From: Podila epigama
Taxonomy: Eukaryota > Mortierellomycota > Mortierellomycetes > Mortierellales > Mortierellaceae
Direction: 5' to 3'
Assembly (NCBI GenBank): GCA_015679605.1
Contig: JAAAVE010000544.1
Location: 1 to 16,504 of the forward strand
DNA length: 16,504 bases
A model generated the notes under the pieces. It ran no database searches and had not been told where the DNA came from. It saw only the letters and a program-made list of their open reading frames with translations. The position numbers and the translations under genes are program-made. Numbering within the stretch: position 1 is the stretch's first letter; each line of letters starts with the position of its first letter. This document shows, one piece after another, positions 1 through 8,869 of the stretch.

Positions 1-344
1 AAAAAAACGATAGACCAGGCAACTCACACTAGGTGGCAAATTCAGCAAAACAGACAAGTGCTATAAAAGTCGTATACAGCCTAGAGTCTGAATCATGAGC
101 AACAACGACAATAGCAACAAAAAAAAGCTAGAGTCATAGCCATATTCAATGGCGATGGTAAACGAGGCGTTGTGGTGCAAATAGAGATGACAGATAAATA
201 GGGAGGGTGGACAACTGAGAACATTTTCCCAAGCCACCAAATCTTGAAGAGCGATTTTATTTTTTTGTCGCTTCTTTTTCTCTTCTTCCCTTTTGTGACC
301 ATTTCGTTACACATCCATCCATTTCAATCAACCCTCCATCCACC
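1..344. promoter_or_regulatory. Upstream region of the TyrRS gene
   Basis: No convincing gene is visible in these 344 bases. The last 90 or so bases before the TyrRS start are pyrimidine-rich (TTCTTTTTCTCTTCTTCCC near 270-290), as is common around fungal transcription starts. The window opens with a short poly(A) run. A 73-residue antisense frame here has no recognisable similarity. Confidence 0.4.
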
Positions 345-2497
345 ATGTCCAACTTGACACCGGCCGAAAAGTACAACATCATCTCTCGGAATCTCCAAGA
401 GGTCCTTGGCAAGGAGCAGATCGAATCTATCCTCGCCCAGCGCGATCTCAACATCTACTGGGGCACTGGTAAAATAGGCTCATTCCATAATCCAAAAGAT
501 CGTTTTTGTGGCACATCCATCCTTCAGTGACTCACACCTTCTTTTTTTTTATTTTTTTATTTTTCCCCACATTGTTAAACTTTGACAAAAAAAAAACCAC
601 AAAAACCACACGCACATGTACATCATTGTTCCTCCATGTTCTTCTTCTCTTCTTTCTGGACCTGAACTTGACCTTGAACTCGAACACGGACCTGAACCTG
701 AACCTGAACCGGAACTGGACATGGACCTACTATCATTCATTGAACCATTGATTTTTTATCTGGATATTTTGATCATTTGCGATTTGGATAACACAACAAC
801 TATGCCCCATGGATAACAATGCTGGATCGTTCGACTTTTCAACTATGTATAATCATCATCCTATGATCCTACACAGCCCCTACTGGAAAGCCGCACTTGG
901 GATACTTTGTCGCCATGACAAAGATTGCTGACTTCTTGGAGGCTGGATGCCACATCACCGTTCTTATCGCCGATATCCACGCCTTCCTCGACAATATGAA
1001 GGCCCCCATGGAGCTCGTCGGTAAGCGCGCAGAGTACTACACTGAGCTGATCAAGGCCACCCTCACCTCCATTGGCGTCTCCACCGAAAAGCTCAAGTTT
1101 GTTCAGGGCTCATCGTACCAACTTTCGGCCGAATACTCCCTCGCCAACATGAAGCTCTGCTCTCAAACAACCGAGCGTGATGCCAAGAAGGCTGGTGCCG
1201 AGGTCGTGAAGCAGGTTCAGTCCCCCTTGCTCTCCGGTCTCATGTACCCCGGTATGCAGGCTTTGGATGAAGAGTTCTTGGGTGTCGATGCTCAGTTCGG
1301 TGGTGTCGATCAGCGCAAGATCTTTATCTTTGCCGAAAAGATGTTGCCCATGATCGGCTACAAGAAGCGCTCGCACTTGATGAACGTCATGGTTCCCGGA
1401 TTGGCAGGACCCAAGATGTCATCTTCCGACCCCGATTCTAAGATTGATCTTTTGGAGGCTCCTGAGGATGTCAAGCGCAAGTTGAGCAAGGCCTTCTGTG
1501 AGGAGGGCAACATTACAGAGAACGGCATCCTGTCCTTTGTCAAGACCGTGCTCTTCCCCCTCCGCTCCATGAACGGAAAGACCCCCAGCTTCACCATCCT
1601 CCGCCCCGAAAAGTTTGGCGGCGATGTCACCTACACTGTTTACCAGGAACTCGAGGACGATTTTAGAGACAAGAAGGTCCACCCTGGTGACCTCAAGAAG
1701 GCCGTCACTGATTCTATCAACGAGCTCCTTGCCCCCATCCGCAAGTGGTTCGACAACGACAAGCTTCGTGCATTGACTGAGGCTGCCTACCCTTCTCCCA
1801 AGCCTGAGCCCAAGGCCAAGCCCGCAAAGTCCAACAAGGTAAGATTTTGTTTTTCCTCATCCGTCTCTCTCTCTCTCGCATATGTGATCATGGATATGTA
1901 AGAATGAAATATATACCAACAGCAATCGAGCTGACATATATAAATGTGGACGCTACTCTGCAATGATAGCCTGCTGCCAATGCAAACCTGCCTGTTGATA
2001 TTTCTCGCGTGGATATTCGTGTGGCTCGCATCTTGGAGGCCAAGGTTCATGACGCCAACCCCAACTCTTACATCTCGACTGTTGATTGCGGCAATGGAGA
2101 TATCCGCACTGTTGTCTCTGGTCTTGCCAAGTACATTCCTTTGGAGGAGATGCAGAACCGTTTGGTCTGTGCCGTCTGCAATTTGAAGCCTGGCAAGTTC
2201 CAAGGAGTTCTTTCCTCTGCCATGCTTCTTGCTGGCTCTTCACCCGACGACCAGACTGTCGAATTGCTCCAGCCCCCTACCTCGCTCGAGGCTGGTGATT
2301 TGATTGAGTTTGAAGGCTATGCTCAAGTCGACCGCTCCTCGCCCGAGAAGTTGAACCCCAAGCACCTCATCTTTGAAAAGGTCTCGGAGGACTTCAAGAT
2401 CTCGCCCGCTGGCTTGGCCACTTACAAGGATCTTGAGTTCCAGACCAAGGCTGGACCTGTCACGCTCAAGTCTTTGAAGGAGGGTCGTATCCGGTAG
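345..2497 (+). CDS. YARS1: Cytosolic tyrosyl-tRNA synthetase with C-terminal EMAPII-like domain
   Basis: Charges tRNA-Tyr with tyrosine in the cytosol (class I synthetase). Three exons, 345-468, 877-1838 and 1970-2497, join in frame to 537 aa; human YARS1 is 528 aa. The exon 1/2 junction creates the codon for Ala42 in the nucleotide-binding signature, read as [12 protein letters not shown] around residues 40-51 (HIGH-like element). The KMSSS loop lies at about 221-225, and motifs typical of eukaryotic TyrRS such as [10 protein letters not shown] and [13 protein letters not shown] are intact. Exon 3 encodes, from about residue 370, a complete EMAPII/Trbp111-like tRNA-binding domain ([31 protein letters not shown]) running to the end. 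A Lys/Pro/Ala-rich linker joins the two parts. The start ATG has a good context (CCACCATG). Codon use is strongly C/G-ending, as in highly expressed genes. S. cerevisiae Tys1 lacks this extension; human YARS1 has it. Confidence 0.96.
658..726. repeat. Degenerate CCTGAA hexamer tandem in TyrRS intron 1
   Basis: Inside the 408-nt first intron (469-876) there are imperfect copies of the hexamer CCTGAA/CTTGAA, about 11 units, the clearest being at 691-710. It produces long open frames on both strands, but these are repeat translations, not genes. It explains part of the unusual length of this intron. Confidence 0.7.
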
Positions 2498-2520
2498 ATG
2501 TAGTAAATGTAGTGTGAATG

Positions 2521-2527
2521 AAAGAAT

Positions 2528-2570
<43 letters not shown>

Positions 2571-2573
2571 GAG
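2521..2573. repeat. (GAAA)n microsatellite in TyrRS 3' flank
   Basis: About ten near-perfect GAAA units start just downstream of the TyrRS stop codon (2495-2497). They probably lie in the 3' UTR. A shorter GTGC/GT-rich tract follows near 2681-2703. Confidence 0.9.
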
Positions 2574-2703
2574 TGTTGTCACGTTTTTGATTATAGTTTC
2601 GTGTTCATCTCAATGTTTTCCTCAAGCCATGTATCAAAAAATGAAGCCATCGTTATCGTGTGTAGTAGTTTGTACCGAACGTGCGTGCGTGCGTGTGTGT
2701 GGG

Positions 2704-2723
2704 TTTATTATAAAACGAATAAA
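2704..2723. terminator. Facing poly(A) signals of the TyrRS and SSU72 genes
   Basis: A + strand AATAAA at 2718-2723 lies 221 nt past the TyrRS stop. A - strand AATAAA (TTTATT on +) at 2704-2709 lies 66 nt past the SSU72 stop. The two hexamers are 8 nt apart in a convergent gap of 277 nt, so the two mRNA 3' ends would overlap by a few tens of bases if both are used. The motif matches are seen directly; their use is inferred. Confidence 0.5.
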
Positions 2724-2774
2724 GTGTTTTGTGAAAACTTGCTACTACATTTCGCCCACTGTGCCATGCTCCAC

Positions 2775-3771
2775 TTAAAAAAACGAGACCGCGTGTAAGA
2801 CTGGTGTGTTTGGAAACTGTTGTTGGAACCTCTCCATGATGGGCTGCATCTCCAGATCCAGATCCTTGGCCCCTTCAATTGATTGTGCCAGGTTCAAGAT
2901 CATCTTTCCGCCCACGATCGCCTCCTCGTAGTTATCCTTGATATCAACATTGATAACATGCACCGGGTTGTTGTGTGTCTCGCCTCTTGCAATCAAATCT
3001 AAAGTCGCCCATACAGGAAAGGTCAGAAGGTATCGATTAGATAAGAAATGTAAGCATTCTTTGGTTGCAAATCATCGTCCATTCGGATGCATCTCTTTAT
3101 GTGAGACTTTTTTTGCTTTGCAAAGTCTGTTACCTTCGCACACCGCGTCAAAACATCTCTCCTCGCATGTAATAATGACATCGAATTCCTTTGTGCTTTC
3201 CTGAAACTTTTCTGGTGAGTGCTTGATCTTGCGATTCCGGTCCAACATGGACAACAATCCATTCGAAGAGTATCTATGCCAAATGACATACAATGAAAAT
3301 ATACAACACAATGTCAGTTCTCAAAGAACATAACGTCTACATCTCTGCACTTTTTGATCGCATTCCTTCGCTTGCTTTTTTTTTGTTGTTGTTGCCTTCA
3401 CTTTTCTTACAATTGTTCATCCCTGTCCTTGAGCTCATGATAGACATCATCGTACGGTTTGCCAAAGTTGTAGATATTTGGCTTATCTGCTGTTGGTCCA
3501 GGTAACCGAACCATTGTTCCTGTTCCATAGGATGACACTGTAAAGTTGTTTCTCCTAAAAAGTGTTGATAAATAACCCGAGTGTCCTCGTTAGCAAAAAG
3601 AGAAAAAAAATGAAAAAATTGTGTAGTGGATAATATACAACACACACTCTCCCCCTCTTTCTCATTTGTCAAGCTGTAAAGGCATGCAATGAGATCAACT
3701 TACAGTAGAACGTTATGTGCTTCCATGCTTCTATTTTGGTTGGAAGCGCAAATGACTGCAAACCGGACCAT
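2775..3771 (-). CDS. SSU72: RNA polymerase II CTD Ser5 phosphatase SSU72
   Basis: SSU72 removes phosphate from Ser5 (and Ser7) of the Pol II C-terminal domain and works with the cleavage/polyadenylation machinery in the nucleus. Four exons on the minus strand, 3771-3704, 3554-3411, 3273-3134 and 2998-2775, join in frame to 191 aa (human 194). The catalytic CX5R loop is C8-ASNQN-R14 followed by SMEAHN. After it come [38 protein letters not shown] and the aspartate-loop segment [12 protein letters not shown] (129-140). All are in family order, and the C-terminus aligns to the last residues of human SSU72. Junction codons (CT|G, TT|A, G|AT) restore conserved residues, which supports the model. 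It is divergent from SNRNP35, with 304 bp between start codons, and convergent with TyrRS. Confidence 0.96.
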
Positions 3772-4075
3772 TATGCTTGAATGTGATTGAAATTGTAGAT
3801 TGTCGTGAGTCTTTGTTCTTCTTCTTCCTGAGTCTGGTTGGATGGTGTACTTGTTATCCCTGGTACAATGAATGGTTGTTGAGTTGATTGTGAATGAATG
3901 GTTGAGGAAGAATGAAAGATGTCACAAAAAAAAAAAAGTATTTAAACCTCTTTGCCTCATTTGGCACATTCCTTTAATTTTGCCACCAAATTAATCAGCA
4001 TCCTTCTTCGTTGTTCATTTATTCCCCAAAACGCTTTTTCCTTCCTTCAATGCGTCGTCTTCCGCTTCGCTCTAC
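3772..4075. promoter_or_regulatory. Divergent promoter region between SSU72 and SNRNP35
   Basis: This 304-base gap separates two start codons facing away from each other, so it must hold both promoters and 5' UTRs. It contains an A-run (about 3927-3938) followed by TATTTAAA (about 3940-3947), a possible TATA-like element for the + strand gene, and then pyrimidine-rich sequence up to the SNRNP35 start. No further gene is seen. The TATA-like assignment is only a motif match. Confidence 0.4.
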
Positions 4076-5806
4076 ATGACAACTCTTCAGGACAGAAAGG
4101 TCAAACGAGGATGGTTCCTACAACGGTACGACCCACTACAAGCTGGAAGCATAGACGGCACCGACACAGAACCTCATGACCATGCCATCCAACGGGCCAT
4201 GCACGCTTCCTGTAAGATGATTTTTTTGTGCTTCCATGTGTAAACCATGGGCTTGTAGACAGAGAAAAAAAAATCTCATCATTAACTTCACATACACATA
4301 ACTCGCACACATTAACACACACTAAAATGACACAGATAGGAAACCGAGTATGATCGATGGTGTCAACACTGACCCAGAAAAAACAGTGTTCGTAGGCCAC
4401 TTGCACTCCTTGACAACGTCAGGTACAGGCTCTCCTTACTTTCTCACTCAATGTTTGGACTGCAAGAGAAAGAACTAGTAATGGAACAAGTGCAAACGAC
4501 TAAGCGGATATATCCAGCACATTTATGAAAAATAGATGACTTGAGAACATGCCTCTCACACTATGGATCCATCCAGGACACACATGTCACGCGGAACAAA
4601 TTCACTGGTATCTCTCAGCGTTATGGATTTGTCACTTTTCATGATATGGCAGATGCCATGGCCCTCTTTCGAGCATCCAAAAGACATACCATCTCAGTCA
4701 CCTATACACCGCAACCAAAGAAATTGCCTACCATTACATCTGTGGCCAAGTCGGTACCGGTAACAACAACCACAAAAACTACAACAGCAATTACAGCGGA
4801 AACAGTACTACCACCTATCGCCGACACATCATTACCAACAACTACAACACCCTTGGAAACGAATATTCCGAATGACAACCAACCTCCTACAGCAATACCT
4901 TCGACGTCCATAAATCCCGCAGGGAAAACATCATCCAAACCAGTCCTAATTGATTTTGAACGAAGCCGAGTCATGGAAGGCTGGGTGCCTAGACGTCTTG
5001 GAGGTGGACTCGGTGGGAAGAAGGAAAGCGGACAACTTCGATTCGGAGGAGGTCAAAAACCCTTTCGTTTCACGCCCTTTGCCACAACAACCCCATCCAA
5101 CATTCCTCAGCACTTGTTGGATGAACTCTGTTGGCATCCCATCTCAGAGATCTTGAACAGAAAGGAAAAGGAAAAGGAAAAAGAAAAGGAATCTATTCAC
5201 ACTGAGAGGAGTCGTCATCATGACCGTTATCATCACAGCCAAGATCGTGCGAGGAACACTCTACATTCAATTACGCGTGATGATAGGCGAGAGTATCGTC
5301 GTGATAGATATAGGGACTCACCATCGCCATCGCGTTTACAACGGTCACGACATACGACCCACAATGACGACACTAAAAATAATGAAGACGATGATCCTAA
5401 TGACAACAACGACGACAGCCATGACAAGAGGCCAAGCAAGCGAACGGCACACCATCGTTCTCGTTCTCGTTCTCGTTCGCGTTCTAAAAGTCGCCGTCGT
5501 TATCATAGTCCAGTCAGAACAAGTAGCAGTCGTGCTGACGATCGATATCGTCCTCATCATTATCGTGACAAAGAGCATTCGCACTCGGAACGCATCAGGG
5601 ACAGATATCATCCATCAGACTCTCGAAAGCGGTTTAGAGATCAGGATGCTTATACGAGAGGCAGATCGGATGACGATCAAAAGTACAGAACATTGGATAG
5701 AAAAGATGAACGGAACTCTGATCATAGGCGCAGAGAGGATGAACGATACTCTGGTCACAAGCGTAGAGAGGACGAACAAGACGGTACTAGTTATAAACGA
5801 AGATAA
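4076..5806 (+). CDS. SNRNP35: U11/U12 snRNP 35 kDa protein (minor spliceosome)
   Basis: SNRNP35 is a component of the U11/U12 di-snRNP, which recognises U12-type introns; it is the minor-spliceosome counterpart of U1-70K. Three exons, 4076-4211, 4336-4422 and 4536-5806, give 497 aa (human 246). Three family hallmarks are intact. First, the N-terminal box [18 protein letters not shown] (18-35). Second, an RRM with RNP2 TVFVGHL (62-68) and RNP1 QRYGFVTF (102-109). Third, the post-RRM block [18 protein letters not shown] starting at 223, which is nearly identical to human and separates this family from U1-70K. Oddities: a Thr/Pro-rich insert of about 75 residues (about 132-209) lies just before the segment [14 protein letters not shown] that matches the last RRM strand in human. 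The tail from about residue 282 is a very long Arg/Ser/Asp/His-rich domain with a [10 protein letters not shown] run, an (RS)n run and two [10 protein letters not shown]-like copies. Confidence 0.95.
5161..5500 (+). repeat. KE and RS codon repeats in the SNRNP35 tail
   Basis: Two short in-frame tandem tracts lie in the third exon. One is GGAAAA-type hexamers at about 5164-5190 (Lys-Glu dipeptides); the other is CGTTCT hexamers at about 5455-5485 (Arg-Ser dipeptides, the typical RS substrate of SR kinases). They also create long but meaningless open frames on the other strand and in other phases. Confidence 0.7.
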
Positions 5807-5998
5807 TACAACGGACGACGATCCACAACCCATCCACACCTCTTTTCATCACTTACATGTGTTCTGTCCTACCACTTATTGGCACGAAGGAACAACAACA
5901 ATGAGCATTTCCTCCAAATGTCGAAGCAAATAAGTGGGAATCCGATGATAACCCAAATGTATATTGTAATAAGCGCGGTGTAATGCAATGTATATCAT

Positions 5999-7780
5999 CT
6001 ACATATCCTTTTTGGGCTCGTCAAGGGTGATGGCTTCAGCTGCCGCATCGACCACCTTGAGGGACTCACGTTCTTTCCCAGACTTGCCAACAAAGGTCTC
6101 CATCGCCTCATCAGCACCACACAAACGCGTCGCCAGATCACCGATCCAATTGGGCAAGATCGACACCAACGGTACAAAATGCACAAAGAACGGCATCATC
6201 ACTTGGTTACGACCACGACGTTGCTCCATTGACTCGATAATCTCCCGCACAACCTGAATGGGTTCCAATGTCGGTGTCCAAAAGGGGAAGCGCACACGGA
6301 CGCCTCCAAACATGTCTGTCGCAATCTTTGCACAGTGGAATAGTGTTGTTTTGACTCCAGGTGTCTTGTACAAGTACTTGATCTCGGATTCGAGGCCCTC
6401 ATGGAAGGCCTTGGCTGCTGCCTTTGACGCCGCATAGTCAGCTAAAGCGGATTAATCGACATTTCATATTGTTCAACAATATAGATACGGATTAGTACTC
6501 AGCGCGTGCGATATTTTTTTGGGGTGAAGATGAGATCGCAAATCATAAACATACCAATCTTGGGCGCAGCCATTATACCCATCGCGGATGAAATTGTGAT
6601 CTATAGAATGAAAGAGCATGAACGTAAGCAATATGAGCAAAACGGATTACTTGGAATACACACCGGTTTAAAGACATCCTATACAAGGGCAATGTGAGAC
6701 TCTTTTCACTCTGGGCATTTCTCCAAGAACAAGATCTTACAATGTGTCCATGGTTGTTCTTGATCATATCTGGCAAAAACTCTTTCACCATCAATGCTTG
6801 ACCCAAAAAGTTGACATCCAAGGTTCTAATAAATCAGACAATTTTTTCAAGACAAAGTACGCATGAGTGGCGATCGAGGGCTATGTCATTCAACGCTAAA
6901 CCCATAACAAACAAAAAGATAAACAAAGTTCCATTCCAACGACAAGACAAGATAAAAAATGAACACACCGTTTGATTTCCTCGAACGACAGATCGAGAAC
7001 TGGTTTGCCATGGACAATGGCAGCATTGTTTACCAGAATCGTGGGCTCTCCAACATCTTCTCTGATCTCTTTCGCCACGCGGGCGACGTCTGCGGGGTTC
7101 GAGATATCGCAGATGTAACTATCAACATCCACTAAACATACAAATGATAGATGTTTCGCTTAGTTTTTTTGATTCTTTCACTCTAGCAAGACCATGCGGA
7201 GGAAGGCTGCATAAGAAATCAAGGATGAATGAACAAAAAAAAAAAAAAAGGAATGTATACGTTACAGGCAGTCTTGACAGGTTGGACATCGACGACAACA
7301 ACTGTGATGTGACGAATAGCAAGCATTTCCGCTAGCAAGTATCCGATACCACTAGCACCTATATTCAACAGTCCAATTGTCAGATCCAAAGGACATGATA
7401 CAAAAGTAGCCAAGTCTGAATTATAGATCGAGTACATTGTTTGTACAACATGAACAGACAACCTAATATTTAAAGAGAGGGATGGACTTGGCTGTTCTCC
7501 CTCCCATAGACCAAATAAAAAACATACCACCAGTGATCAGAACAACTTCGTCGTCCCAGTCAATCTTGCCACTCGTTCGTTGTTGGCGATCATGGAACCA
7601 GAGGATGGTCTTCCAGAGATAGAGTACAGCGCCAAAGACAATAGCGGCCTGAAAGGGAGCACTGTCGTTGGAGTAACCATACCATTTGACGAGAGGAATC
7701 AAAAGAAAGGGGAATGACACGTGAAAGATGGAGGCATTGAGCATGCGCACGACAAAGTCAATGCTATAACGGGTCGTCAT
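5999..7780 (-). CDS. Membrane-anchored short-chain dehydrogenase, SDR16C/17beta-HSD11-like
   Basis: Predicted NAD(P)(H)-dependent oxidoreductase of the classical SDR fold. The closest family by eye is SDR16C (RDH10, HSD17B11/13), which acts on retinoids, steroids or other lipid alcohols at the ER or lipid droplets; the substrate here is unknown. Six exons on the minus strand, 7780-7528, 7358-7266, 7131-6969, 6825-6741, 6600-6555 and 6441-5999, give 360 aa. Hydrophobic segments at about 16-31 and 45-61 look like a membrane anchor. The cofactor motif TGGASGIG is at 83-90 (split by intron 1), NNAA at 150-153, and the catalytic residues are S203 (ITISSAMG), Y216 and K220 (YAASK). The C-terminal segment TLEPIQVVREI...ILPNW resembles the HSD17B11 tail. 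The ATG at 7780 was chosen because the open frame upstream is only a translated (GAAT)n repeat. The exon 2/3 junction (T|TG, Leu116) is in frame but lies in a poorly conserved stretch. Confidence 0.88.
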
Positions 7781-7790
7781 GATGAAAATG

Positions 7791-7833
7791 TGAATGAATG
7801 AATGAATGACTGAATGAATGAGTGAATGAATGG
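7791..7833. repeat. (GAAT)n microsatellite in the SDR 5' leader
   Basis: About ten imperfect GAAT/TGAA units (with GACT and GAGT interruptions) lie just upstream of the SDR start codon, likely within its 5' UTR. A shorter cluster with the same unit occurs at about 8110-8126. Confidence 0.85.
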
Positions 7834-8076
7834 AAGTTGAGAAAAAAAAATAAGGGACAAAGAGCAAAGTGATGAGAGTAGGAGAGCCAAAATATGCAGA
7901 CCAATTTTAATATTTATCAAAATTTTCAAACCCCAGACTCGCTCTGTTTAACTCTTCACGACACTGTCATTCTCCTCTTCAACTTGTCAGTGCGTCGCAT
8001 GGTGCGAGCCTCAAAAAATGACTTTAAAGCGCAATGGAGGACATGTCGTTGACATGAATGACATTGATGACATTGG

Positions 8077-8094
8077 GTGTGTGTGTGTGTGTGT
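8077..8094. repeat. (GT)9 microsatellite
   Basis: A perfect dinucleotide run of nine GT units, followed directly by a run of nine T bases, in the intergenic spacer. Just upstream are near-repeats of GACATTGATGACATTG type. Confidence 0.9.
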
Positions 8095-8869
8095 TTTTTT
8101 TCGCTCCATGAACGAATGAATGAATGTGCTGTGCATGTTCGCAAGAAAACTGGTCTTTGACTTAAATTGAAGTTGGTGGCAAACTGCCTTGAGAAGTGAT
8201 CGATAAGCAGCTCTCCAAGCCACAGAGCACGTGCATCAGGTTACCTTCAGGACAGGATACCTCTTTGGCTACAAAAGGCATGGTTACTCCACGTGGTCTC
8301 TATGCCATTGTCATAGTTTTCGCGTCATGTCAACAAAGTGCGCGTCAACTATTGCATTCATCTACCCCCCTATCTCTCTATTTCCCTTTACCTTTCCTTT
8401 TGTTCGTGTCAAAAAGTTGAGTCAATGGTATGATATGAGGGCGATCTAAAAAAATTTACTTTACACCCGATTTGGATTGGCCAAAGTTTCCTTTTTCGTG
8501 TCTCCAGAAACACCACACAAACAAAAAACACTCTTCCCCGCGAACGTCCCCCCACATCGACTTTATTCTATTATAATGGTAACGTCTACACGTCCATGGT
8601 TGACATCCATTGCTATAATCAATGTCTTGTGTATGGTATGCGCAAACAAGACACATGTGATCACAACGGTGTCATGGACATGTATAGAGCACAAAAGACA
8701 CGAACAATGAGAACGCTGTCTTCCATTCGTTCCACGGGTTGAATGAACGAAGTACTTATCACCCTCAACCTGTAGGACCACGACCACAAACCACCTCCTC
8801 AAATGATATACCCATATCCTTGATATTCAACCTGCTTCACACATTTTTTCCATTTAGGCGACAAGAACC

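Larger units (their letters stand above)
7781..8869. promoter_or_regulatory. Long divergent intergenic region (SDR / Icp55), no confirmed gene
   Basis: At 1089 bases this is the largest gap in the window, and it separates two divergent start codons. It holds the GAAT microsatellites, a (GT)9 tract at 8077-8094 followed by a T run, a pyrimidine-rich stretch near 8360-8405 and a CCAAT-type element (ATTGGCCAAAG, about 8474-8484). On the minus strand around 8110-8281 there is a faint LYR-protein-like coding signal (AAYRSLLKAV), which I could not build into a credible gene. No tRNA or snoRNA boxes were recognised. Confidence 0.5.

Noticed and set aside
5220-5933. A 237-codon plus-strand frame overlapping SNRNP35, plus antisense RTRTRT frames
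   Set aside because: Shifted translation of the RS/RD-rich SNRNP35 exon; no recognisable domain, and the SNRNP35 frame is clearly the coding one.
6003-6010. Second ATATCCTT match
   Set aside because: It lies in the terminal coding codons of the minus-strand SDR gene and is on the wrong strand to act as a splice donor for it.
7781-7867. N-terminal extension of the SDR protein (SIHSLIHSVIHSFIH)
   Set aside because: It is the translation of the GAAT microsatellite with no in-frame ATG upstream; the ATG at 7780 fits the family better.
8814-8821. ATATCCTT, an exact match to a U12-type AT-AC donor, on the plus strand upstream of the Icp55 gene
   Set aside because: No matching branch motif or acceptor and no upstream exon fits; a chance match in the leader region.
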